DNA of 64,000 nucleotides from Hyaloperonospora brassicae (GCA_947650285.1 CANTFL010000151.1:140540-204539); one strand, 5' to 3'; counted from the stretch's first letter, positions 42,005 through 54,136 are shown. Notes: a model not told the origin generated them from the sequence alone. Translations and numbers: made by a program.

Positions 42005-42430
42005 GTGGATGACAAAGAGCTACTTGCAACGAAGTACGCGTTAGTCAAAGTCAGAGTTCATCTGCTTGGCTCCAAGCCTTTTGTGATATGTACCGAATAT
42101 GCGTCATTGCGCACTGCGACCCAGCCGCCACAATTCTCTCAGCGAATGGCTCGTTGGCTCTCATTCTTCGCTGAATACAACTTCGAGGTGAAGTACAAGC
42201 CGGGCAAGCAGAATGCTTTGGCTGATGCGTTGTCACGTAGGCCTGACTATGAGCTTGCTCATGTTACGAGTCTGTCATCATCGGTCACAGACCTCATTCG
42301 TTCGGCATATGCCAAAGATGAACATTGTGCATCTCTGCTACTTGCTCAAGGGAGCGAGGAGTTTAACGACTCATACATAGAATTGTCGGCACGACTACGT
42401 GCGAGGCTACATCAATATTCGATCGATTGA
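42005..42430 (+). pseudogene. Gypsy B copy 2R: RNase H
   Basis: A 141-residue segment identical in reading to the copy 2L domain: DDKELLATKYALVKVRVHLL, ICTEYASLRTATQ (TDHAS altered) and DALSRRPDYELAH. It stops at TGA after HQYSID, where copy 3 continues into the integrase. Confidence 0.85.
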
Positions 42431-43473
42431 TGTCGGTTGTGCTATAGCACGGATGCTGAAGATTTGCCTCGTATCGTTGCGCCTCACAATGAGGAGTTGA
42501 ATAATCGGATACTCAATGTAGCATATGATAATGTGTTGAGTGACCATATTGGTCGTGAGAAGACCTATGGCTTTTTGGACCAAGCGTATTGGTGACCGAA
42601 ATTTTACGCATGGATAAATACGTATGTGCGTACCTGTGCAACGTGTTTCAGTGGGTCAAACCTTCAGCCTACACGGCAGCGTCGCTAGATAGTTTGTCTG
42701 TACCCAATGGGTTTTGGGATTCCATCAGCATGGACTTCTTGTCCAATTTACCAGAGGATTCGTATAGCAATGCGGGTATTGTGGTCTTTGTTGACAGGTT
42801 GAGCAAAACAGTTCTTATGGCGGCGGTGTCGGACTCTACCGATGGTGAAGATACAGCTACGCTGTTTATCAATCGAGTGATTCGACAACACGGCTCGCCT
42901 GTGGCAATTGTCTCTGACCGAGACCCTCGCTTCACTGGGAAGTTTTAGAAGTCTATCTTCAAGGTGCTTGGAATACAATTAAACATGTCCACAGCGAATC
43001 GCCCGCATACCGATGGTCAAATAGAGCGCATAAATCGCATTACCGGTGCCATCTTGCGCAGTTTTTGCGCTGAAACGCCTAAACGTTGGAGTTCGATGCT
43101 CCCTGTCGTTGAGTTTACGTTAAATAACACTGTTCACGCCTCTACAGGCTTTACTTTGTTCTACGTGAACGGTCTCACACACCCTCGCGTTCCGTTATCG
43201 CTACCACTGCGTGGTTCAGGGCTTGGTGGGGGAGGAGTTGCCGATCGGCTTGCTGATATCAGCCCTGCTACTGTTCAAAAACAGGTAAGCGAGTTTCTCG
43301 CAAACAGATTATATGCCGTACGACATGTGAGTGACGCACTGGCTGATAGCCAAGACAAACAGAAGGAACATGCTGATGCAAAAGGCAGAGGTTGTATGAG
43401 TTTTTGGAGGTCGGTGACTGAGTTCTTCTTAATGCTAAAACGTTACATTAAATGTAGTGGTGCATTTTATTAG
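42431..43473 (+). pseudogene. Gypsy B copy 2R: integrase
   Basis: The decayed zinc finger (about 42,500-42,660, with a TGA near 42,592) precedes the core at 42,589-42,948 (VVFVDRLSKTVLMAAVSDST, HGSPVAIVSDRDPRF). A TAG follows, and 42,964-43,473 continues (TANRPHTDGQIERINRITGA, LTLPLRGSGLGGGG-type linker, QKQVSEFLANRLYAVRHVSD). The DDE residues are recognisable. It matches copy 2L residue for residue apart from a handful of changes. Confidence 0.85.
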
Positions 43474-43938
43474 AACAAAATTCCGTCCACGCTTTATCGA
43501 TCCATTCACGGTAGTGGCCGAGAAGGGCTTTGTTTACACGTGAAACCTTCCACCGAATTTACGCACACACGCCCTGCGTTTTATGCTGACTTACTTAATC
43601 CTTATGGGCTCGTCCCTTGTGTGTCTTGCGGCACATGCGCCGCTAAAGATAGCTTTGCCACGAATTTCTTCCTTCGCATCAGAATATCGAACTTTCCTTT
43701 CAAACGAGGTTGACCCTGCTACAGGGCTTTAATCCCACTTTTATTGACTCCAGGCGTTCCATTGGCTCACGAACACATTTAAAATCGTGCTTTATGTCAT
43801 CAATCACTTGGCGTCAACCGGTATGGGAGGCCTCCGACTTGTCAGCGTAATCTAGTTCTGCTCGATGGGCAAGGTAATTGACAGTTTCATGTTGAGGTAC
43901 TCCTGATTTCACGTCTTATCAAATCCCAGAATCAGTAC
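43474..43938 (+). pseudogene. Gypsy B copy 2R: degenerate pol C-terminal region
   Basis: Fragments of the integrase C-terminal barrel (PRFIDPFTVVAEKGFVYT near 43,488-43,540) remain, followed by sequence too damaged to assign. No chromodomain is readable. Confidence 0.45.
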
Positions 43939-44897
43939 TTGGTGATATGGCGCAGATGCCCTGATTCATCAAACTCATGGGATTTCAATCCCCCTCTACG
44001 ATACGATTTGCCCTACGTCGTTGACGGGTTTAAGCGCAACGCGCAGGGTTGTCTCGAGACAAAAGATGCTTTCCATCAATGTGGTGTGGGTAAGCAAGAT
44101 GCTGGTCAGCGCTTGGTCAGATACTGCGGCTACCGGTGTAGCCAAAGCGTTGCGAAAATTATTACGCAACTTCTCTTCAACCTTGCGCGTGGTATATTCA
44201 TACCAAATCTTTTGTTCTAGAAGAACATCTGTAACGCTGGCACTCGCTATCAGAGTCATCATACGTCTGAGGTGTTGAGTTCGATGCACCTAGCGAATGA
44301 AGTAAAAATCTTCTTATTCAGTTGATCCGCCTGCGAATAAGGGTACGGTCACGCTCTATATCTATTATACCAAAGCACGATGTGCTTGGCTCTCAAGCTT
44401 GGCCTCATATTGACTCTGTGTGGTCAAATAAGGTTCTAGATACTTCGCATGTAGTGTCTGTCGGAAGGCATTGTACTCGGGTGAGGTATCCTCAAGGCTG
44501 ATGGACCATGCTTACAGAACGAATAACCGTTTGTCGGAGGCGTTCTTCCCCTTCGTGTGTAATGAGCATATAGCTGAAATGGCTGGTGTGGACTCTGTCG
44601 GCCTGAGAACGGCGCAGAGCAATCTTCTCATGCTGAATGATCATCTGCTTTGCTAACGAGCGGGTTGGTGGTGATAGTGTCAACTGCATCCGTTAAATAA
44701 TGTTATGCCGCTGGCTCGTTGGCTTCGCCACGTTCGGCGAACGGATTTTGTGCCGACTGAAATCGTGCCTCAGGCAAGTTGCCTTGGACGCTGTCCCGTC
44801 TCCACTAGGAACACTGTTGTCGGTAACGTAGTCCACCTACGTATCGGGATTGAGATTAAAGGAAAGAATTCGATACTCGTCATTTGCCGATGCCATG
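43939..44897 (-). pseudogene. Antisense ORF relic of Gypsy B copy 2R
   Basis: The mirror of 9,598-10,564. Fragments on the minus strand: 44,492-44,689 (ERLRQTVIRSV), about 44,365-44,470 (KYLEPYLTTQSQYEAKLES) and 43,996-44,289 (MHRTQHLRRMMTLIASASV). A candidate ATG corresponds to the CATGGTGTTT at 44,894-44,903, the same position relative to the LTR as in copy 3. It is broken by stops; no known domain. Confidence 0.55.
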
Positions 44898-45004
44898 GTG
44901 TTTAGTGCATCGGATAACCGTGGGGTGAAGCGCACGCACACCGACCTCTATATAAAATATTATAATCAACGTTCTGTGATAACATCAGCCTGGTGATGGG
45001 GGGA

Positions 45005-45484
45005 TGTCATAGAGTTGCTCGTCGGTTGGGTAACAACATAACAGATGTGGTTCACACCAGGTATGAAATGTCATTCAAAATGATATTCGAACTCCTTATC
45101 AGTTGTTGGGTGCTGACGAGTGTCAGCGACCATATACAAGACCTGTTACCCGGTACTAATTAGAGCATTAGTGTTTAGATTAATTACGTGTCGTCTAAGG
45201 TGTCCTCATAAATTTTAACAAAATAAAGTCCAGCTCCTCTTTTAATCTAGTAGAGAGACACGTGCCTTCTTAAGGCGTCTTTGGTCGTAAGAGAGTCGAG
45301 TCTTGTTACGACACAGACTCCTGAGCACATTGTGCAGTCTATTCGCTGAATCATTAAGGTCCTTTGAACAAGAACCTACAGATGTAAGCTCGTTGACTCG
45401 TATAGTCGTGTTCGCGTAAAGAACATGCTTGTTCATCAGGCGGGAAACCTTCCTCCGCATAGGAGATGAACTAGCCCCGCTACA
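45005..45484 (+). repeat. 3' LTR of Gypsy B copy 2R (subtype a)
   Basis: 480 bp, from TGTCATAGAG (decayed TGTAACGGGG) to CCCCGCTACA, preceded by the polypurine tract GATGGGGGGA. Confidence 0.85.
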
Positions 45485-47944
45485 TTTACGGAAAAATATA
45501 CGCGATCTGTAAATCGCGCCGGAAATCCAAAAAGCTTTAGAGCTCCGATACGAAACGCTCCATCCACTCTATTACAGGTTTTGGAAATTTCAAGAGAAAA
45601 TCACACATGAAATTCACTGCTTGCACATCCACCTCATCTCGAGCTCTATTGTATTAGGCTTGCATCATCATGACAGTTTTAGTCATCCGGTGGTCGTGCA
45701 CGAATCCTTGCTGTAAGGCATTACTTACCCGTGCATCAGAATTTTTTACACATGTAGCAAGAACATTACCGAAGATCCATAGGCTGCAGGAAAGAGATTG
45801 GCCTATAATAAATGACATCAGGCGGGTTCCCTTGTTTTCAAAGAGCTATAATCATAGCTTTCAAAAAATAAGGCGGTAAATCCGCGCCACTTAGAATCTG
45901 ATTAAAACATCGTCACGAGAGCTGGGACCAATATCGCAGAAGTCTGCTTGTAAATAGTATTTGGCAGGCCATCCGGTCCAGCCGACTTGTGCCGATAGAG
46001 ATTTGGTATCACTGATAAGTTAGCTTGTTCTAAAACCCGCTGGAGAAGAAGGATAGGTCCGAATCACGCAGTAGATGTGCGATTGGCCCCGTCACGAATG
46101 TACTGAAAGCCGAGCGAAGATCAGCCAGAGGCACGGTCCGATGAAACCCAATTAATGCAGGTATCTACATGTTGCAAATCGATCCACGACGTCACACCTG
46201 GCCGAATAGGTGCTACAAGACGATGAGTGATATCATACACGTGCTAATCCCGCTCTAAATCTGCTACCCATTTTAACGACCCCACATGGCTTTTACGCCG
46301 CACGAGCAAGCTGTGAGCCCATGCAAACAAGTCATAATTCTCGTGTATCTTCCTATTTCTGGGATCTCCTTCGCCGTCGAGTCAGCATTCGTGCGATAAA
46401 AAGGCATTGAATCTTGCCTATCACCCGCTTTCGTCGTTTTCTTTGCGTTTGTTGACCCGCCGAATGCATCGCATGCATTCGATCACGCTCGAATCACGGG
46501 TTTGAAGTGTTGTTGTAACGCGGCACCGACAACTACGTACTGGTCTTCCAGTACGGAATTTACTTTCACTGACAACACTGAGGGTCAGTGCCCTGCTAGG
46601 TGTAAGTACTAAACAGAGGAAAGTAAGCGACTAAGTTAAAGAATCTAATTGCGGCCCGACTCCCATACTCACTATTTGCAAGTGTAATGTATTGATAACA
46701 CGATCAAGCTTGTGATTTTTGTATCGGATATGCTGCTCTATAGTCAATTGGCCTCTTGCAAGGCTTTAACGTGTCTTCGTGGTGCAGTCCAAGCTCCTGA
46801 TGATCTAAAAATGATGCTGGGGACGCGCGGCCATGGTCACTACTAATGGCGCCCATTCCGCGGGCGCGTAAATGCGGTCGAACCAATGGGTGGATTCATC
46901 TGTTAAAATTTTTTCCTCCTCGTCAGTCACGCGTTCTCGAAGAATTTGCGCGTTCTTGGAAAGTTAAGCCTTAAGCAGCATGGCCGAAATTTCCGGTCGC
47001 CTAGCAATTCGCTGGCTCAACCGATGCAGTTTAGGCCTTTGGACACTATTAAAATCTCCTGATAGAATACTGTCTGTGCGCTCGATATCTAACTGCTTCG
47101 GTTTTGTATAAACAAATTCACTATCCCTCCGCACATTAATGGCGTAAATATTGAGTAAGCGGATTGCACTTATCCTTATCCGATTTAACGTAGAATCCAC
47201 AGAGACATATTTGTAGCGGTCGGCGCAATTGCTGCAGAGAGATGCAGAAGAATAGCCACAGCCCTGGTGGAGGCGAAATCTGTACTCCAGTAAGACATGG
47301 CTGTAGAGTTGCGATCCAGCGTCTTCCCCATACTCGTATACTCTTTACCAAATACTTTGCTTTTATCTGCGGTGTCAACATGAGTTTCTTGAAGGCAATA
47401 TGATAACGGTTGTCGGTTACGGTTGTACGCCGCCAAGCCCCATCCATAGGTGACGTGTCTCAGCTTTAAACCTGAAGACATTTCGTGAGATCAGTTTCCT
47501 GTCCGTTACCATACCGTCATATGTGACTTCGGCTATGTCTTTCTGCATGCCCGAAAAAAGCTGGGGCTAGCCGTACCCGTCCGCCATCGCTCGTGAACAG
47601 CCTTTTATATACGGAGAGGTGCGCAAAGAGCCCTTGCCATTAGTACTGATTGAGTCTAGTAACTTAGGAATGTTGACTTTCGCCAAGATAAGCAGACGCT
47701 AAGCCTACCAGTCCACTCGCCGGTTAGTGGCATAGAAGACTCTATTATATCGGTCATTTGGGACCAAAAGTCTTATATGCAGTCAAAGTGATCCGGCGTC
47801 AATTGTGGTGTGGGTCAGACCCCCCCCCGCCAACGCTGCAATTTACAATCATATAGATAAGCACACACAATGTGTTCTCCCATACTCACTAGCCGCTTAG
47901 GATCACAATATCTAAGAATGATGTTATTCGCGAAACAGTGAAAG
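45485..47944 (-). pseudogene. Decayed LINE relic, right copy
   Basis: The inverted partner of 6,562-9,020. It holds RT fragments near 45,670-46,000, endonuclease fragments at 46,964-47,200 (ILSGDFNSVQRPKLHR) and 47,185-47,481 (YCLQETHVDTADKS), and the same LTR fragment (46,514-46,643). A C-run at 47,820-47,828 is not present in the left copy. The sequence next to the family A LTR (47,900-47,944) is noticeably more diverged between arms than the rest. Confidence 0.75.
46514..46643 (-). repeat. LTR fragment inside the right LINE relic
   Basis: Begins TGTAACGCGGCACCGAC and continues with the CAGTACGG and GGTGTAAGTACT blocks of the family A LTR. It ends abruptly in LINE sequence, as in the left arm. 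Confidence 0.75.
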
Positions 47945-48387
47945 TGTAACGGGGCACCGACGACTACGTACTGGTTTACCAGTACGGATTTTACTATCAC
48001 TGACTGTAGTGATAGTCAGTGCCCAGATAGGTGTAGAACTACACAGAGGAAGGTAGAACGACTAAGGTAAAAGACTCTAGTCGTAGGAAAAGTAAAACTG
48101 TTATTAATATAATTAAGTCCTACAACTCTTGTATCTCTGTTTGTCCTGACTTAATTATACTAATATAATTAAATGCATGGTAGCGTCTACCCACCACCCA
48201 TTGCGCGCGTCTGGCAGCGATTGGTGGGTTGATATCATCACGATATCAACCAATGAGTAGACCCTTCGGTCATCTTCAACAATATCATCATACTATGTGA
48301 TATTGTTGAAAGAATATTTCAACGTAATATTCCTGATTGTGGTTTTATCCTTAGTGACAATATCATGTAACGGGCTACCCCGTTGCA
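47945..48387 (-). repeat. 3' LTR of Gypsy A copy 1R
   Basis: TGTAACGGGG to CCCGTTGCA on the plus strand, next to the polypurine tract. It contains the TTCAACAATATCA/TGATATTGTTGAA 13-bp inverted pair and the GGTTGATATC/GATATCAACC pair. Confidence 0.9.
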
Positions 48388-48517
48388 TCACCCCTCCCTT
48401 AACTGATAATCACCGTGTGATAATCGAAACTTTCGTGGCCACCCGTTGGATGCCAACGGGACGGGGAGCACTAGTGTGTCAGATTCATTCGTTCTGACTT
48501 TGCCTCGCATAGTCAAC

Positions 48518-50108
48518 ATGTATATGCGGGGTGACCCAAAGACGACCTAGCCTACTTCTGCGCCCGCTTTTGCGGCAGACGGCCCGTCGTCTGCTGCTAG
48601 TTCTCATCCTGCAGCAGGTGTGTCTGCAGGCGCATGTGGTATCGCATCTCATGCACACATTGACCCCGAGTTAGGGGTCAGCTACTCTGGCGAGTCAGAT
48701 ATGCCTGACCTGAAAAAGCCTTTAGAGGCATCGCGCTCACATGTGGTGCCTCGTTCATCAAGAGACCTGCCGAAAGTACGGAATCGCGAAATTCGTCACA
48801 GTCTGTTAGGCAGTGATGATGAATATGGTGATGAGTATGACTACTTACACCGCGATCAACTCGTGCGCCTTCGCACGAGCGATTCGACGATGGTGCGAGC
48901 CGTCGTCGTACTGATAACCGTGGTACCGGCAAAGGTACCACTTCGAAGCGTGATGAGCTGAAGCCGTGGCGTTTGACTGAACAGATCATCAACAGCTTGT
49001 CTCACGAGACAAGTCAACACCATCGAATACTCTTATTCGATGCGAGTGAGCTTCACGGCTTGAGTTCCATCGCGAAGAACTTTCGCGCTGAAGAAGACTT
49101 TTATCTCGGTGCTTTCCTCAAGCATCGATGGTACAATGGTAACAAAAAGCGTAACAAGGCTTTTCTTTTGGCTGCAAGGAACGCGTTCGTTCAAAATGTC
49201 AATAAATTTTGGACGAGAAGGATGGCTTCAAAAACTTGAAGCGGTACGCATCAAGTTTGAAAAGCGAACGCCAACCGGTGCTAGGTACCGGGGGCATCAT
49301 TTGTCGAGTGAGGCAGACATTCCTTGCCTTAATTGGTGAGATCCTTGTGCGCGTTGTGTTGACAACTCGCAACGTGCACATAGGAACGTGTTTTCCCTAA
49401 GTTCGCGCTGGGGAAGGGCACACATCTCGGCTGAGATGCGGTACGCAATTGCAAACTTACAATCCGTCTACAAGCGCCAAAAGCGCGTGTTTACCAATAG
49501 GCCCTCGGACCTATCGGATGAGTCTCGTCATACTGGTACGAGACATTTAACGTCAGCCATCTGCTGGAATCGAGGTTACTAGCTGTCATACGATGGTAGG
49601 TACCCACGCCAGCGGACAAGGTAACTTGTCCGCTCCCGATTCTTCACACGGTGGCTCAAGACACGCCCCACGTGAAAGCGTCGACCACCGTGAGAATCCA
49701 CCAGTGGCTTCGGTGGCGGTGGAAAGTCAAGGTCCGGCTCAACCGCCGGGCCTGCAGGAGACTTTGGGTAACCATGAGCGTTACCTGACCGAATTGAGGG
49801 AGGACGTCGATCACGAATACGGTCGTCGGCACGACTTGCTGGCGACCGTACGACGTCTCCGCACAGATCGGGGGAAAGACCGAACGGATTTTGCGTTCTT
49901 TCAACTCGAGGGCGAACGCGACAAGCATCTTTTGCGCGACGAGCTAGAGGCGGCTCGTCGCGAGACCGCGTCGCTGAAGGACCAACTTGAGTGTTTGGCC
50001 CGTGATCACAAGAATCTGTTAGGGATTCGTCAGCGTGCTGGCTGTCTCCGTGTTCAAATAAGACCCCGTACTGATTGTACGGGTGGAGACGACCACCATA
50101 GAACGTAG
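48518..50108 (+). pseudogene. Antisense ORF of Gypsy A copy 1R
   Basis: ATG at 48,518 (about 130 bp inside the LTR) is followed by a TAG eight codons after the second Met, then an acidic part (48,620-48,961, YSGESDMPD, SLLGSDDEYGDEYD). The middle part (48,940-49,239) reads SKRDELKPWRLTEQIINSL, LFDASELHGLSSIAKNF and FLKHRWYNGNKKRNK. A shift then leads to FSLSSRWGRAHISAEMR (49,388-49,582). The last part (49,593-50,108) is a coiled coil (NHERYLTELREDVDHEYGRR, LRDELEAARRETASLKDQL) overlapping the pol linker. The architecture equals that of copy 4. Function unknown. Confidence 0.6.
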
Positions 50109-50475
50109 GATGCTTGCGCATCCTGCGAGGCAACTCCATCGTGTATGCATTGCTCTTGCGGTGCAACACACGAAAATGCCCAATGTATTTCGGCAGTAGT
50201 AAACTAATGCCGACATTAGTGACTACATGTTCAGGTAAGTTTGCCGTAGACAGTAGTAATAAGTCGTTAACGTAAAATGAAAGAAAATTTGCTCTTCCAT
50301 TCTTGTCTGCGTTCCGTTTCTGGAGGTCCACCGCATTTGCGATGGAATCCTGAACGAAACGGACTACCGCTTCTCGAGTCAGCAGGAATTTCTCTGCTGA
50401 CTCGTTGTTTTGTCTTTCAGTGCGGTTCGTGCGCACTGCTAATAGATTCTTCTCTTCTTCAGCGAGGTTGTCCAC
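49579..50475 (-). pseudogene. Gypsy A copy 1R: pol C-terminus with chromodomain
   Basis: 298 residues: DNLAEEEKNLLAVRTNRTER, FVQDSIANAVDLQKRNADKN, the integrase C-terminal barrel (FRVLHRKSNAYTMELPRRMR), an R/S/P-rich linker and the chromodomain (RRFHVGRVLSHRVKNRERTS, YLVRWRGYLPSYDS). A TAG replaces the expected Trp and is shared with copy 1L. Confidence 0.85.
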
Positions 50476-50566
50476 TTCCTCGCTGGAGTAATCGTTGACG
50501 ATGCTGGATATCCCAGCATCGTCATCATTGTCTGAAGTAGCAGCAGCGTCATTGCTGCTGCAAAGA

Positions 50567-51399
50567 TTAACTTCTTCGATGTCGATATATCGACATCGAC
50601 ATTAGACGTATCGGCATGTGCGATGATACGTGATGAGCAAGAGTCAAAACGGATTTTGCTCGAGCGATTCCCTCCTCCCTAAACCCAGAGACACTCTGTA
50701 TAAAGGCGGGAAGACGTGGGTGGCGTAAGACATTCACGTACAACGGTGTATGCGTTGTTGACGCATGTACGGAATTGTTGATGGCAAATTCGACCATCGG
50801 CAAAAACTCACTCCAACTCGAAAAGGAGTGGACGTATTCTCGAAGGATTCCTTCGACGACACGGTTCGCACGTTCCGTCTGACCATCTTTTTCAGGATGG
50901 TCAGGAGTAGACGTCTTTAATCGTGTTCCGAGTGAACGCAACACGGCTTGCCAAAATACGCCGTGAACCGAGGTTCACGGTCGGAAACGAGTTCACGGGG
51001 TAATCCGTGAAGTCGAAACACTGTGTCGATGAAGACACACGAACATCCTTGTGCAGTAATCGATTCAGAGACTGCAGAAAGATGCACCATCTTGCTGAAG
51101 CGATCCACAAACACAAGAATACTATTATTCTTGTGAGAGTCTTCGGGGAACCAGAAAACAAAGTCCATGGAAACGGACTCCTAACACTCTGCCGAGACCG
51201 GCAGAGGTTGTAGTGGCGCACGGGACGAAGGGCTAGGCTTCACCCGTTGACAGACCTCGCAAGAACGAATGTACTTGCGTACAAACTGATACTGGCGAGG
51301 CCAGTAAAAATTACGACTTACCGTAAGGTAAGTCTTTTCCCTACCACGATGCCCGCCTGAGGGCGCATCGTAACATTCGAACATGATGCGTAAACTCAA
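50567..51399 (-). pseudogene. Gypsy A copy 1R: integrase
   Basis: The HHCC zinc finger is intact (51,181-51,399: GGHRGREKTYLTVSRNFYW, CEVCQRVKPS). The core at 50,917-51,168 (FWFPEDSHKNNSILVFVDRF, HGLPRELVSDREPRFTAYFG) is frameshifted at the end. The last part is at 50,567-50,944 (DGQTERANRVVEGILREYVH). All three DDE acids are present, but across frames. Confidence 0.85.
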
Positions 51400-51450
51400 A
51401 TCATCATGATCAGGAACGACGACACGAGGTGTATCGTCGGCGACTGCTGC

Positions 51451-51960
51451 TTAATGCAGCCGGCAATTGCGAGTCGTATACCGATCCGAAGAGAAACGGT
51501 ATAGAGCCGGCAAATCCGACAAGGATTTCCGTGATGGGTTCGCAAGGTGACCCATCAAACGAAGGAGAATCGTATCTCCTGCGTATGCCTTCCGCACGTC
51601 ATTGAAAAAATGCGATGACGGCACACTGACTGATAGTGCCGCAACAGTGGGCAATGCCTCACTTTTGGCGCTTGTTGTCAGCTCGAAATCGGGCCGACGT
51701 GATAGCGCATCAGCGACGACGTTAAGGCGGCCTGGTTTGTATTCCACGGGGAAGTTGTACCCCGCAAAGAACGACTGCCACCTCGCCATTCTTTGCGAGA
51801 GGTGTGGACTGTTTACGGCCGTGCTTAGTGACGCATGGTCTGTATAGACGATGAACGGTCTATCTCCGAGGAGATTGACGTGGAACTTAGCCAGTGCGTA
51901 ATTCATGGCAAGTTGTTACTTGTCATGCACTGGGTAATTGCGCTCAGCTGCCTGCAGCTG
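51451..51960 (-). pseudogene. Gypsy A copy 1R: RNase H and linker
   Basis: NYALAKFHVNLLGDRPF, VYTDHASLSTAVN (catalytic Asp kept) and NVVADALSRRPDFE, then a linker to 51,451. The segment begins after a TAA near 51,917 that also occurs in copies 1L and 4. Confidence 0.85.
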
Positions 51961-53637
51961 ACGCGACTAATAACAGATGACGCGCTCTGCGCCATCTGCA
52001 TCAAATTGCATTAACGCACAGTCGATCGCAAAATCGCTGGCGTCACAGACCACATGAAATGATCTGTCCTGATCTGCAATCGCCAAGATCGGCGATTGCA
52101 TCAAGCTCCGCTTGATGCCTTCAAAGGACGCTGACAGTCAGCGTTTCTCGCACCTTTTACATTTTTCTTGAGTAAACAAGAAAGATGAACAGCCATCTCG
52201 GCGTAATTGCGCGAGTACTTGTGCAAGTACGCCGCTAGCCCAAGGAACTTACGAAGTCCCTTGATATCGACTGGCACTGGCCAGTCTGGGATCGCCTTGA
52301 TCGTTTCGGGATCAGGGCGTACGCCCTGTTTACCCACGATGCACCCAATAAGTGGTATTTCGCTAGCCGCGAATTTGCGCTTCTTGAGGTTTGCATACAA
52401 CTTATGATTGCGCATAAGTTGAAGAACTTGACGAACGTGAGTTCTATGAACTTCAACGTCCATCTTTCCGTCCATAGCCCGGCTATGGACAAACACATCG
52501 TCGAAGTAACTCGGTGCAGAAGTCTCGCACTGGTCTCAACAGATTCGTAACACATCTGTTAAATGTTGCAGGGGTATTGCTCAGCCCCTGTGGCATCACC
52601 AGCCACTCCCACAGCATACCGCTGGGGGTGCTCACTGCTGTGTACGGGATATCCCGTTCACGCACGAGGATCTGATTGAATCCGTCCAATAGATTCATGG
52701 ACGCGAAGACGGTACCCTTTGACATACCATCTATGATTACGTCCTTCCTCAGTATCGGCGTCTGAGGCAGAACCGTTGCAGCATTCAACTTGGTGAATGC
52801 GTGCACTATCCGCCACCCTCCTGTGGCCTTTCGCACACAGAAGGTCGGAGAGCTGTGAGGGGATGTTGATTCCCTCACATGGCCCGCTGCTAAGCGATCG
52901 GCAAAGAACTTGTCGATCGCTATCACTTGTTCACGAGGCAGTGGCCACTGCTTCATGACACAGTACTTCGAGCCCGGTTTGAGCTCGATCTCGTGTCGAC
53001 TGCCTTTGTCCTTAGGCAACTCGCATGGCACGGATTCAGGGAATAAATCCTTGAATTCGATCAAATCCTTATACAAAGGATTTGAATGAAGTGACTTCCA
53101 GGATTGAGACGTGTATCGCTCAATCCGGGTCTTCTCGTCGAGGACACTTTCGTCCATCGACGAACTGCTGAGAACCCTCTCGGTCTCAGTAAACACCGTT
53201 GCCGATCGAATATCGGTAACGTTCTCGTCCTCCGCGACGAGTACACAGATCTGGTTGACTTTTTCACTACGCAGATCACGCAAGAACCGTTTCGGTTCAA
53301 GCGTCGGCAATTGAGTTATCTCCGAAGTTAATTTCGGAGGCACAACCAGATCAAGCGTGTAAGCGCCTATGCTTGATCCGTCATTGATAAAGACATTCAA
53401 TGTCTCGATTACTTTCTGGATAATCACTTCCACAGGGTCCAGGAGAGCTTTCTCCACAATGTAGTGATCATCTACATTGTGTTCTTGTACAGTCGTGCTA
53501 ACGACCGTACCACGAGTGATGCCATCGCACTCGCTCGCAGTACACCCACATGCGTTTCGGCGTTCCAAGACATTCTTCAGATCGTCATCTGAGGAACAAG
53601 TAGAAGTTATCGTAACTAATCGATTCTGCCAGCTCAC
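51961..53637 (-). pseudogene. Gypsy A copy 1R: protease end and reverse transcriptase
   Basis: 52,483-53,637 is open for 384 residues: the linker, RHEIELKPGSKYCVMKQWPL, FCVRKATGGWRIVHAFTKLN, VFASMNLLDGFNQILVRERD (motif A Asp) and [21 protein letters not shown] one-base change of frame occurs right before the YxDD box, so the tail reads CTELLRR. The thumb resumes at 52,101-52,496 (MFVHSRAMDGKMDVEVHRTH, KFLGLAAYLHKYSRNYAEMA). This is the longest single RT open segment of family A here. Confidence 0.9.
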
Positions 53638-54136
53638 CCTTGGCTCGTATCTCCTGAGCCAAGGTAGTCCTAGAATGACATCAAACTTATCATCCAGGTC
53701 GAGTACGATGAAGTCATCATCGTACAGTTCGCCTTTTAACGTTTAGTGGATTCCGACTACACGTTTTTTCACAGTGATCGATGCGCCTGTCGCTAGGCGC
53801 AACGTCATTCTCGTTGGAGGTATTTCCCGCTCCACGAAGTTGAAACTTTTTAGCTCTAGCGACTACCGAAGAACAAAATTGTTCGAAGCCCCACAGTAAA
53901 CTAGGGCGCGAAGTGCCAAGTCCTTTGTCACTTCCAATTTCAAGGTGATGAAGTGACACTTCATCACCAGGTGTAGAGACACACAATGCATGTGTTTCGG
54001 GAGCAACCTTCTTCAAGATATTTGCAAGTTCTCTCGATGTTGCTGGATAAGTAGTGTGCTCCGCCCCTACTGACCCCGACCATTTTTTGATGGTTGGTCT
54101 CGCTGTTGCGGCTTTGCAACAGCATCGGACCCTCAC
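53638..54136 (-). pseudogene. Gypsy A copy 1R: protease
   Basis: The 5' part of Pol is readable in the frame -1 to gag (54,136 downwards, SGSVGAEHTTYPATSRELAN). A frameshift near 53,950 disrupts the protease just before the active site, which in copy 4 reads VDCGASNN. The second strand (FDVILGLPWL in copy 4) is at about 53,650-53,680. Confidence 0.7.
54055..54088 (-). promoter_or_regulatory. Decayed -1 frameshift signal, Gypsy A copy 1R
   Basis: A AAA AAT at 54,088-54,082 lies in the gag frame. The 5' arm of the stem (TCAGTAGGGG) is kept, but the 3' arm is changed, so the stem is weakened compared with copy 4. Confidence 0.6.

Larger units (their letters stand above)
37426..45484 (+). mobile_element. 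Ty3/Gypsy family B, copy 2R
   Basis: 5' LTR 37,426-38,363 (interrupted by a solo LTR), then gag, knuckle, protease, RT, RNase H, integrase, antisense ORF relic and 3' LTR 45,005-45,484. The outer 5-mers TACGA and TTTAC do not match, so no target duplication remains. From about 38,880 onward it is the near-identical inverted partner of copy 2L, sharing its stops. All ORFs are broken. Confidence 0.9.
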
